Below, in pieces: positions 33,413-40,564 of a stretch of DNA of 64,000 nucleotides (position 1 is its first letter; the number at the start of each line of letters is the position of its first letter). This DNA comes from Actinomadura meyerae (GTDB lineage Bacteria > Actinomycetota > Actinomycetes > Streptosporangiales > Streptosporangiaceae). Under the pieces are notes generated by a model. The model did no database searches. It saw only the letters and a program-made list of their open reading frames with translations, and was not told the origin of the DNA. The position numbers and the translations under genes are program-made. The stretch is taken from contig NZ_FZOR01000015.1 in the NCBI RefSeq assembly GCF_900188445.1, positions 62,001 to 126,000 on the forward strand, in the 5' to 3' direction.

Positions 33413-34159
33413 ATGACCGCTGTCACCACTGTCCGCGACAACGGCCGCGACGCCAGCCGCACGATCCACACCATGAGCATCAAGGGCGGCGCCGGCGTCG
33501 AGAGCGGCGCCGGTACCAAGAGCGACACCGCCGTTAAGAGCACCGTCAAGAACACCGCGAGCGCCGCCGGCGACGGCGCGCGCGCGAAGAGGAGCACCAC
33601 GAACATCGACAGCACCCGGCGCTACGAGCAGGACGTGCTTCCGCTGGCCGACCCGCTGTACGCGAGCGCCGTCCGGATGACCCGCAACTCCGCCGACGCC
33701 GAGGACCTCGTCCAGGAGACCCTGGCCAAGGCCTACGTGAACTTCCACCAGTTCCAGGAGGGCACGAACCTCAAGGCCTGGCTGCACCGGATCCTCACCA
33801 ACAACTTCATCAACACCTACCGCAAGAAGCAGCGCGAGCCCCAGCGCGCCGGCTCCGAGGAGCTGGAGGAGTGGCAGCTCGCGCAGACCGAGGCGCACAG
33901 CTCCGGTTTCCGGTCCGCCGAGTCCGAGGCCCTCGACCGCATCCCCGACTCGCAGGTCATCGACGCGCTGCGCGCCCTGCCGAAGGACTTCCGCGACGCC
34001 GTCTACCTGGCCGACGTCGAGGGCTACGCCTACAAGGAGATCGCCGAGATGATGGGCACCCCCATCGGCACGGTGATGTCCCGGCTGCACCGCGGACGCA
34101 AGCAGCTCCGCGAGTCCCTCGCTGGCCACCGCCGCGCCGCGCACACCCTCGCGGCCTGA
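33413..34159 (+). CDS. ECF-like sigma factor of the SigR/SigH family, without adjacent anti-sigma gene
   Basis: A 248-residue sigma factor from ATG 33413 (GGGGAG six bases upstream). The conserved core starts near residue 64 (RRYEQDVLPLADPLYASAVRMTRN) with region 2 (SADAEDLVQETLAKAYVNF, FQEGTNLKAWLHRILTNNFINTYRKKQREPQ in outline) and region 4 (AVYLADVEGYAYKEIAEMMG, PIGTVMSRLHRGRKQL). This closely follows SigR of Streptomyces and SigH of mycobacteria, which drive the thiol-oxidative stress response. The first 63 residues are an unconserved Ser/Thr/Lys/Gly-rich extension with an internal Met at 21, reminiscent of the extended, unstable form of SigR. No RsrA-type zinc anti-sigma follows; the next gene, after a terminator, is a protease inhibitor. 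Confidence 0.9.
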   Translation: MTAVTTVRDNGRDASRTIHTMSIKGGAGVESGAGTKSDTAVKSTVKNTASAAGDGARAKRSTTNIDSTRRYEQDVLPLADPLYASAVRMTRNSADAEDLVQETLAKAYVNFHQFQEGTNLKAWLHRILTNNFINTYRKKQREPQRAGSEELEEWQLAQTEAHSSGFRSAESEALDRIPDSQVIDALRALPKDFRDAVYLADVEGYAYKEIAEMMGTPIGTVMSRLHRGRKQLRESLAGHRRAAHTLAA

Positions 34160-34236
34160 CTCCCGAGTCGCACCGGATCGCCACTGCACGCGATCGCAAT
34201 TGCTCGATTTCGCAATTCGCGATGATCGGAAAAAAC

Positions 34237-34271
34237 GTGGTCCCGCAGCTGCCCCGTGGCTGCGGGATCAC
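34237..34271. terminator. Terminator after the SigR-like gene
   Basis: GTGGTCCCGCAGC (34237-34249) pairs with GCTGCGGGATCAC (34259-34271) over 13 positions with one G-U, around a 9-nt loop. TTGTTT follows on the plus strand and a run of six T follows on the minus strand, so it can work both ways. Confidence 0.8.
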
Positions 34272-34344
34272 TTGTTTCCACCTACAGAACGTTGTCGGTT
34301 CGCTACTCTGAGTGGAGAGTCCCCTCGACCATTCGGAGGCTTTC

Positions 34345-34713
34345 GTGTCGAACCTCCTGACGGGGGTCATCGCCGGTGCGGTGATCGCCCTCGTGCCCGC
34401 CGTCCCTTCGGATTCGTCGCTGCGGCTCACGCTCACCCATCCCGGGCGCGACACGTCCGGGACGCGGGCCGTCACGCTGCGGTGCGATCCGCCCGCAGGC
34501 GCGCATCCCTCGGCGGCCCGGGCGTGCGCCGAGCTGAAGGCGTCCGGGGGGAGGTTCGAGCACCCGCCGGACGGCCGGATGTGCACCGCCGTCCACGCGC
34601 CGGTCGTCGCGCGCGCTGACGGTAAGTGGCGCGGAAAACCGGTGCGGTTCCGGGCCGAGTACGGCAACGACTGCGCCATGTGGTCGCGGACCGGCACGGT
34701 GTTCGCCTTCTGA
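34345..34713 (+). CDS. Streptomyces subtilisin inhibitor (SSI) family secreted protease inhibitor
   Basis: A 122-residue exported protein; GTG 34345 lies five bases after GGAGG. Residues 1-24 form a short signal peptide (LLTGVIAGAVIALVPAVPS). The mature part has the SSI pattern: SLRLTLTHPG, AVTLRCDPPAGAHPSAARACAEL, GRMCTAVHAPVVARADGKW and YGNDCAMWSRTGTVFAF. Four cysteines at 47, 61, 80 and 110 match the two SSI disulfides in spacing. Aligning Cys80-Thr-Ala-Val with Cys71-Pro-Met73-Val74 of SSI puts Ala82 at the P1 specificity position. SSI proteins are dimeric, tight-binding inhibitors of extracellular serine proteases. It probably restrains the organism's own or competitors' proteases. Confidence 0.88.
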   Translation: MSNLLTGVIAGAVIALVPAVPSDSSLRLTLTHPGRDTSGTRAVTLRCDPPAGAHPSAARACAELKASGGRFEHPPDGRMCTAVHAPVVARADGKWRGKPVRFRAEYGNDCAMWSRTGTVFAF

Positions 34714-34721
34714 CCGCGGAT

Positions 34722-34753
34722 GCTTCCCACTACGGACGCTTCCCACTACGGAC
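34722..34753. repeat. Tandem 16-bp repeat after the SSI gene
   Basis: GCTTCCCACTACGGAC occurs at 34722-34737 and 34738-34753, starting 8 bp after the stop codon. It is followed by GCTTCTGACC, which resembles the gene's own end (CCTTCTGACC). Confidence 0.8.
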
Positions 34754-34898
34754 GCTTCTGACCACAACGCTGCTGACCACGCGAAACGACACGAAATGTC
34801 GGCTCGTCCCCAACTGTCCGAATAGGCGCGCCGACCCTGGGTAAGGCGCGCTCACGGGACACGCGAGCCGCCGGGCGATTCGGGAGGATGTGCGCGCG

Positions 34899-35321
34899 AT
34901 GCCACCAAGGGTCAGCGACGTGATGACGGAGGCCCCCCTGTCATTGCCGCTCGACGCGACGCTGTACGAGGCGGCCCGCGCGATGCGGGACGAAGGCATC
35001 GGCGACGTGCTCGTCACCTATGCCGGGCGGTTGTGCGGGGTGGTGACCGACCGCGACATCGTGGTCCGCGCGGTGGCGGAGAGCCGGAACACGGCGCTCA
35101 CCCACCTCGGGGACGTGTGCACGGCGGAGCTGATCACCGTCCGCCCGGACGACGACACCGGGACCGTGGCGCGGCTGATGTGCGAGCAGGCCGTGCGCAG
35201 GCTCCCGGTCGTGGACGCCGAGGAGCGCCTGGTGGGCATCGTCTCCATCGGCGACCTCGCGATGGCGAACGGGGAGACGGGTCCGCTCGGGGAGATCAGC
35301 AAGGCGCCGCCCAACAACTGA
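34899..35321 (+). CDS. CBS-domain pair protein
   Basis: A 140-residue protein made of two CBS motifs (a Bateman module). The first is VSDVMTEAPLSLPLDATLYEAARAM...DVLVTYAGRLCGVVTDRDIV in outline, and the second is VCTAELITVRPDDDTGTVARLM, RRLPVVDAEERLVGIVSIGDLA. Free-standing pairs bind adenine nucleotides and act as energy or stress sensors. The ATG at 34899 is 11 bases after GGAGG; a GTG at 34890 in the same frame is too close to the ribosome site. Neighbours give no partner. It is followed by the ANTAR gene after 88 bp, containing two copies of CGACCGGGCCCA. Confidence 0.88.
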   Translation: MPPRVSDVMTEAPLSLPLDATLYEAARAMRDEGIGDVLVTYAGRLCGVVTDRDIVVRAVAESRNTALTHLGDVCTAELITVRPDDDTGTVARLMCEQAVRRLPVVDAEERLVGIVSIGDLAMANGETGPLGEISKAPPNN

Positions 35322-35409
35322 ACCCAACGACCCGGCCCGGCAACCAGGCCCCGCGACCGGGCCCACGACCGGGCCCACGACCGACAAGGCCCGACGACTA
35401 GGACGCTCC

Positions 35410-36288
35410 ATGGACCACGAGGGTCGCCACGGGCGCGGCCATGCGCCGCAGGTGCCCGGCCAGGATAATCTCGGAGGAGTGACGGCCACCGAAACGGTCC
35501 TCACGGACCAGCTCGCCCTCGAGATCGCCCGGCTGGGCATGGTCGGGGAATCCTCGGACGTCGGCACCCTGAACCGGGTGACCGAGCTGGCCGCGCGCGC
35601 CGTGCCCGGCTGCGCCGGCGCGGCGAGCGTCCGGTGGGCACTGCCCCCGGCGGCCGGCGCGGCGACCGCGTGGCCCGCGGCCGCCGAGGCCCCGGACCGG
35701 GACGCGGAGATCGCCGTGGACGCCCGCGCGGCGGAGGAGGCGCGGCCGGAGCCGCTCGCGGCCGCCGCGAGCCATCCCGATCTCGCCGAGGTGACCGACC
35801 GGCAGCTCTCGCGCGGGCACGGGCCGCTCTACGACGTGGTACGCGAGCGCCGGGTCCTCACCTCCGACGACATCCTCGCCGAGACCCGCTGGCCCGAGTC
35901 GATGTCGGACATGCTGCGCCGCGGGGTGCGCTGCTTCAGCACGACCCCGCACCTGAACCCGCCCGTCCTGGTCACGCTGACCCTCTACGGGGTGCAGCCG
36001 AAGGCGCTCGGCCACGGCCGGCACGCGCTCGCGGCGCTGCTGCTGGCGCAGGGCACCGCCGCCGTGTCCAACTCCCAGCAGTACGACGACGTGCACCGGA
36101 CGGCCGTCCAGCTCCAGCAGGCCGTGGAGGCGCGCGCGATCGTCGACCAGGCCAAGGGCATCCTCATGCACGCGCTGGGCTGCGACGCCGACGAGGCGTT
36201 CGCCGAGATGCGTCGTATCTCACAGACACGTCATGTGAAGCTGACGGCGCTCGCGCAGCGTATCGTCGGTCACCAGGGCCTTCCTTAA
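35410..36288 (+). CDS. GAF-like/ANTAR-domain RNA-binding antiterminator
   Basis: A 292-residue protein. Residues 55-215 look like a diverged GAF sensor domain. Residues 230-285 are ANTAR: TAVQLQQAVEARAIVDQAKGILMHALGCDADEAFAEMRRIS with the terminal LTALAQRIV, the three-helix bundle that binds dual RNA hairpins and prevents transcription termination. Start is uncertain: ATG 35410 has a weak AGGA, while GTG 35479 sits directly against GGAGGA. Actinomycete ANTAR proteins often regulate stress or nutrient genes. The PP2C/GAF/PAS protein follows 125 bp downstream on the same strand and may share a signal. Confidence 0.85.
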   Translation: MDHEGRHGRGHAPQVPGQDNLGGVTATETVLTDQLALEIARLGMVGESSDVGTLNRVTELAARAVPGCAGAASVRWALPPAAGAATAWPAAAEAPDRDAEIAVDARAAEEARPEPLAAAASHPDLAEVTDRQLSRGHGPLYDVVRERRVLTSDDILAETRWPESMSDMLRRGVRCFSTTPHLNPPVLVTLTLYGVQPKALGHGRHALAALLLAQGTAAVSNSQQYDDVHRTAVQLQQAVEARAIVDQAKGILMHALGCDADEAFAEMRRISQTRHVKLTALAQRIVGHQGLP

Positions 36289-36413
36289 GGCTGTGCTTAC
36301 AGACGCATGCGGGAGAGGCGAATAGGCTGCTCGAAGCGGCTTCGCGGACCGCGGCCGGTCCGGAGGGGAGCCGTGCTGGTTCCACCGTGTGACGCGGAGG
36401 AGAAGGAGACCAG

Positions 36414-38387
36414 ATGCACGATCAGCCCGACCAGCTCGAACCCGAATCCCTGACGCGGGAGATCACGGATCTCGAGGGACGCATCGGCGAGCTGCGCCAG
36501 GCCGCCGGGGTCCCGGAGCCCGATCTGCGCGCCACGCTGGACGCGGCGCTGGTCGAGCTCGAGCTGGCGCTGACCGTGCTGCGCACGATGGGCGGCGAGC
36601 AGTCCGGCGAGCAGGGCGGGTCGGCCGCGGCGGAGAACGAGCGCCGGGTGCTGCGCACCGTGTTCCAGGACGCCCCCGTCCCGCTGTTCCTGCTGGACCG
36701 GACGACCAGCGTCCGCCGCGTCAACCGGCAGGCGGCGATGCTGCTCGGCACGTCGTCCGGGTACGTGTCGGGCAAGCAGTTCACGGCGTTCTGCGACATG
36801 GCGACGCGCGCGGCGGTCCGGTCGCAGCTGGCCGCCGTGGTCCGGACGGGCCGGCGCCGCCGCGTCAACGTCCGCTTCCTCGGCCGGGACCGCCCGGTCG
36901 ACGCCGTGGTGACGCTGGCGCGGGTGTGGATCCGCGGTGAGCCCGACCCGATGGTCGTGGTGGCGGTCGGCCCGACGACCACGCCCGTCGACGACGAGGA
37001 GCCGCGCCGGCCGCAGGCGCGGGGCCGGGCGCGGACGGCGCAGCACGCGCCCGCCGACGACGAGGCCGTGGCGACGATCGTCCACCGGATGGACGTCCTC
37101 GCCACCGCGAGCGAGCTGCTGCTCGACGAACCGGTCTTCAACGAGACGGTGGCGGTGCGGCGCTGCGCCCGGCTGCTGGCCGCCGAGCTGGCCGACTGGG
37201 CGTTCATCGACCTGACCGGCCCCCCGGGCGCCGGGCCGGGCGGCGCGCCGCAGGGCGGCATCCACGCGGCGAGCGCGAAGCCGGAGCTGCGCCGCCAGGT
37301 GGTGATGGGCCCCGAGGACGAGCACTCCGTCGAGGCCGCGCGGATGCTGGAGGAGGTCGAGCCCGGCCAGGGCACCCTCCCGCACACCGTGTTCGTCACC
37401 CGGCAGAGCGCCCTGCGCCCGCACCTGGAGAACCTCGACGTGCTCGGCGTCTGCCCGGACGGCCAGCCCGTCTGCGGCAAGATCGGCGCGACCTCGGTGC
37501 TGAGCGTGCCGATCGAGGACGGCGACCGCGCCATTGGAACGATCACACTGGCGGCGAGCGGCGAGTACGGCGCGTTCGACCTGATGGACCTCGGGGTCGT
37601 GCAGCGGCTCGGCCGGTACCTGGCGCTGGTGATCCGCGCGGCGCGGCTGTACCGGCGGCGCGCCGAGGTCGCCGACACGCTCCAGGCGGGGCTGCTGCCG
37701 AAGAGGCTCCCGGCCATCCCGGGCGTACGGGTGGCCGCCAAGTACCTGACGTCCACGCACGGCTCCGACGTGGGCGGCGACTTCTACGACGTGTTCCGCA
37801 CCGAGAGCGGCTGGGGGCTCGTCCTCGGCGACGTGTGCGGCAAGGGCGAGGACGCGGCGGCGGTGACGTCGACGGCGCGGCACTGCGTCCGGCTGGCGTC
37901 GCGGTGGAAGTCGTCCCCCGGGGACGTCCTCGGCATCGTGAACGAGGCGCTGCTGGAGGAGGACCGGTTCGTCACGGCCGTGATGGCCGGGCTGACGCTG
38001 GAGACGGAGCGGATCGTCGTGTCGCTGGGCACCGCCGGGCATCCGCCGGCGATCGTGGTGCGCGCCGACGGGGTGATCAGGTCGGCGTCGCGGGGCGGCG
38101 TCCCGCTGGGCCTGTTCGAGGACTTCGAGGCCGGGCTGGACACCATCGACCTCGCCGTCGGCGACACGCTGATCCTGCACTCCGACGGGGTGCTGGAGGC
38201 GTGCGACATGACGCGGCAGGAGTTCGGCCAGGAGCGGCTGCTGGAGGCGCTCGCCGGGCACGCCGGCGACACCCCGGAGGGCATGCTCGCCGGGGTGGAG
38301 CAGGCGCTGCTCGACTTCTGCGACGGCGACCTGCGCGACGACGTGTCGATGCTCGCGCTGCGGGTCGAGCAGCCCACCCTGGACTGA
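36414..38387 (+). CDS. PAS-GAF-PP2C (SpoIIE/RsbU) serine phosphatase
   Basis: A 657-residue protein from ATG 36414, six bases after GAAGGAG. An N-terminal coiled coil (LTREITDLEGRIGELRQAAG) precedes a PAS domain (about 78-185: LRTVFQDAPVPLFLLDRTTSV). Then come a GAF domain (about 240-415: SVLSVPIEDGDRAIGTITLAAS) and the PP2C phosphatase (about 425-652: DVGGDFYDVFRTESG, GDVCGKGEDAAA, TLILHSDGVLEACD, DDVSMLALRVE). All metal-binding aspartates are present. Unlike the protein at 26908 it has no kinase domain, so it should only dephosphorylate STAS antagonists. Its last codons (CTG GAC TGA) begin a 15-bp tandem array. Confidence 0.93.
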   Translation: MHDQPDQLEPESLTREITDLEGRIGELRQAAGVPEPDLRATLDAALVELELALTVLRTMGGEQSGEQGGSAAAENERRVLRTVFQDAPVPLFLLDRTTSVRRVNRQAAMLLGTSSGYVSGKQFTAFCDMATRAAVRSQLAAVVRTGRRRRVNVRFLGRDRPVDAVVTLARVWIRGEPDPMVVVAVGPTTTPVDDEEPRRPQARGRARTAQHAPADDEAVATIVHRMDVLATASELLLDEPVFNETVAVRRCARLLAAELADWAFIDLTGPPGAGPGGAPQGGIHAASAKPELRRQVVMGPEDEHSVEAARMLEEVEPGQGTLPHTVFVTRQSALRPHLENLDVLGVCPDGQPVCGKIGATSVLSVPIEDGDRAIGTITLAASGEYGAFDLMDLGVVQRLGRYLALVIRAARLYRRRAEVADTLQAGLLPKRLPAIPGVRVAAKYLTSTHGSDVGGDFYDVFRTESGWGLVLGDVCGKGEDAAAVTSTARHCVRLASRWKSSPGDVLGIVNEALLEEDRFVTAVMAGLTLETERIVVSLGTAGHPPAIVVRADGVIRSASRGGVPLGLFEDFEAGLDTIDLAVGDTLILHSDGVLEACDMTRQEFGQERLLEALAGHAGDTPEGMLAGVEQALLDFCDGDLRDDVSMLALRVEQPTLD

Positions 38388-38446
38388 CCCGGCCTGGACT
38401 GCCCCGTCCTGGACTGCCCCGTCCTGGACTGCCCCGGCCTGGACTG
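38379..38446. repeat. Five 15-bp repeats beginning at the phosphatase stop codon
   Basis: CTGGACTG recurs every 15 bp at 38379, 38394, 38409, 38424 and 38439, with CCCCGTC or CCCGGC-type fill. The first copy is the last two sense codons and stop codon of the phosphatase gene. A diverged CGGACTGACC follows. Confidence 0.92.
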
Positions 38447-38531
38447 ACGCCGCCCGGACTGACCACCCCGAACCGACCGTCATGCGCCGGTTGTCGGGAT
38501 GATGGTCGTTCAGCCGGGGTAGATCGGGTAC

Positions 38532-39035
38532 ATGACCGTCGATCCCGCCGACAAGCCGCGCAATGAGACCGAGTACGAGCGGCTGGACCGGCAGCTGATG
38601 GAGCTGCTCCAGGGGTTCCGGGTCGCGACGACCGGGGTGCAGGTGCTGTTCGCGTTCCTGCTGACCGTCCCGTTCTCCGCCGGTTACGACAAGGTGGACG
38701 GCACCGGGACGACGCTGTACTACATCGCGCTGTTCGCCGCCGCGTTCGCGTCGATCTGCTTCATCGCGCCGGCGTTCCAGCACCGCATCCTGTTCCGGCT
38801 CGGGCAGAAGGAGCTGCTGATCAAGCGCGCGAACCAGTACGGCATCGCCGGCGCGTTCGCGCTGGCGGTCTCGATCACCGCGGCGACCATGCTGATCGTC
38901 GAGTCGCTGTCGGAGCGGGCGGTCCCGGTCGTCCTGACGGCCGTGGGGATCCTGGCGCTGAGCGGCTGGGTGTGGTTCGTCCAGCCGTATCTGGCCCGGA
39001 TGAAGGCGAACGCCCGCGCGGAGGGCGACACGTGA
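38532..39035 (+). CDS. DUF6328-type four-helix membrane protein
   Basis: A 167-residue membrane protein. After a charged N-terminus (ETEYERLDRQLMELLQGFRVATTGVQVLFAFLLTVPF) there are four hydrophobic segments: VQVLFAFLLTVPFSA, LYYIALFAAAFASICFIAP, GIAGAFALAVSITAATMLIV and AVPVVLTAVGILALSGWVWF. This matches the uncharacterised DUF6328 family common in actinobacteria. The start at ATG 38532 has no Shine-Dalgarno; TAGATC lies six bases upstream, so the mRNA may be leaderless. Function is unknown. It converges on proS with 22 bp between. Confidence 0.82.
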   Translation: MTVDPADKPRNETEYERLDRQLMELLQGFRVATTGVQVLFAFLLTVPFSAGYDKVDGTGTTLYYIALFAAAFASICFIAPAFQHRILFRLGQKELLIKRANQYGIAGAFALAVSITAATMLIVESLSERAVPVVLTAVGILALSGWVWFVQPYLARMKANARAEGDT

Positions 39036-39057
39036 CCGCGCGGGCGCTCCCCGGCGG

Positions 39058-40506
39058 TCAGTAGGCGCGGCCGAAGATGACGCGCTTGCCGTAGGCGGAC
39101 GGGCGGCCGCACTTGACGCAGGTACCGGTCTCCTCGGGCGCGTCCGCCGGGATGACCCGCGGGGTCGCGGCGGTGTCGGCCTTGATCGCGTCCTCGCACT
39201 CGGTCTCGCCGCAGTGGAAGGCGCGGGCCCAGCCGGTGGCGACCTGCGCGGCGAAGGCGTCCCAGCCGTCCACGACGGCGGTGTTGGACTCGCGGAACTC
39301 CTCGGCCCTGGCCAGCAGGAACGCCTGGAAGTCGGCGAGCATCCCGGGCAGCACCTCGGGGACCTTGGCGAGCGGGATCTGCTCCTTGCCCTGCCCCTCG
39401 GCGGTCGGCAGCCGCCGGACGACGGTCGCGACGCCGGCCTCGATGTCGCGCTTGCCGAGCTCGATGCGGACCGGGACGCCGCGCATCTCCCACTCGTTGA
39501 ACTTGAAGCCCGGCGACAGCTGCGGGCGGTTGTCGTCGACGTGCACGCGCACGCCCGTCGACTTGATCGCCGCGCCCAGCCGGCGGGCCTCGGCGGCGGC
39601 CTGCTCGCCCTGCTCCTTGCGCCCGATCGGGACGATCACGACCTGGTAGGGGGCGAGCCGCGGCGGCAGCACCAGGCCCTTGTCGTCCCCGTGCGTCATG
39701 ATCACGCCGCCGATCATGCGGGTGCTCATCCCCCAGGACGTGGTGTGGGCGTGGGTGAGCTTGCCCGCCTCGTCCTGGTACTGGATCTCGAACGCCTTGG
39801 CGAAGTTGGTGCCGAGGTAGTGCGACGTGCCGGCCTGCAGGGCCCGGCCGTCCCGCATCATGCCCTCGATCGTGTAGGTGCGGACGGCGCCGGCGAACCG
39901 CTCGCCGGGCGTCTTCTCCCCGGGCACGACCGGCATCGCCGCGAGGTCGCGGGCGACGGCGGCGTAGGCGTCCAGCGCCCACATCGTCTCGCGCATCGCG
40001 TCGTCCTCGTCGATGTGCGCGGTGTGGCCCTCCTGCCAGAGGAACTCGGTCGTGCGCAGGAACATCCGGGGCCGCATCTCCCACCGGACGACGTTCGCCC
40101 ACTGGTTCAGCAGCAGCGGCAGGTCGCGGTGGGAGTCGATCCACTTGGCCATGTACTCGCCGATGACGGTCTCGGACGTGGGCCGCACGACGAGCGGCTC
40201 CTCCAGGTCCTTGCCGCCGGCGTGGGTGACGACCGCGAGCTCCGGCGAGAAGCCCTCGACGTGCTCGGCCTCGCGCTTGAGGTAGGACTCCGGGATGAAC
40301 ATCGGGAAGCAGGCGTTGTCGTGGCCCGCGTCCTTGATGCGCCGGTCCAGGTCGGCCTGGAGCAGCTCCCACATCCGGAAACCGTACGGTCGGATGACCA
40401 TCGTGCCGCGCACCGGGCCGCGGTCGACGAGCTGGGCCTGCACGACCACCTCGTTGTACCAGGCGGAGAAATCCTCGCTCTGCGGTGTCACACCTTCTCG
40501 ACTCAC
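39058..40506 (-). CDS. proS: Prolyl-tRNA synthetase, archaeal/eukaryotic type
   Basis: A 482-residue class II synthetase charging tRNA-Pro. It begins EDFSAWYNEVVVQAQLVDRG and has motif 1 (GTMVIRPYGFRMWELLQ), motif 2 (RWEMRPRMFLRTTEFLWQEGHTAH in outline), motif 3 and the anticodon-binding domain (PYQVVIVPIGRKEQ). It ends in the zinc-binding domain (CGETEC...CVKCG) and terminal Tyr typical of the archaeal/eukaryotic form. It lacks the editing insertion. Candidate starts are GTG 40506 (chosen), TTG 40515 and GTG 40491. On the minus strand TACCCT lies eight bases before 40506, suggesting a leaderless message. A second ProRS of the bacterial type is divergent from it. Confidence 0.93.
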   Translation of the reverse strand: MSREGVTPQSEDFSAWYNEVVVQAQLVDRGPVRGTMVIRPYGFRMWELLQADLDRRIKDAGHDNACFPMFIPESYLKREAEHVEGFSPELAVVTHAGGKDLEEPLVVRPTSETVIGEYMAKWIDSHRDLPLLLNQWANVVRWEMRPRMFLRTTEFLWQEGHTAHIDEDDAMRETMWALDAYAAVARDLAAMPVVPGEKTPGERFAGAVRTYTIEGMMRDGRALQAGTSHYLGTNFAKAFEIQYQDEAGKLTHAHTTSWGMSTRMIGGVIMTHGDDKGLVLPPRLAPYQVVIVPIGRKEQGEQAAAEARRLGAAIKSTGVRVHVDDNRPQLSPGFKFNEWEMRGVPVRIELGKRDIEAGVATVVRRLPTAEGQGKEQIPLAKVPEVLPGMLADFQAFLLARAEEFRESNTAVVDGWDAFAAQVATGWARAFHCGETECEDAIKADTAATPRVIPADAPEETGTCVKCGRPSAYGKRVIFGRAY

Positions 40507-40564
40507 GGCACACAAGGGTACTGACCATCGGCGCTGATCCGGGCACCTTCGCTACCCTCGCGGG
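40507..40564. promoter_or_regulatory. Compact divergent promoter between two prolyl-tRNA synthetase genes
   Basis: Only 58 bp separate the two starts. The same -10 hexamer TACCCT occurs on both strands: plus at 40553-40558, six bases before the ATG at 40565; minus at 40520-40515, eight bases before the GTG at 40506. Neither gene has a Shine-Dalgarno sequence, so both look leaderless. No good -35 was found, and the two polymerases would overlap. Confidence 0.45.

Noticed and set aside
34180..34236. AT-rich words GCGATCGCAATTGC and CGCAATTCGCG as an origin or attachment site
   Set aside because: They are short, partly overlapping repeats beside a terminator, with no integrase or replication gene near.
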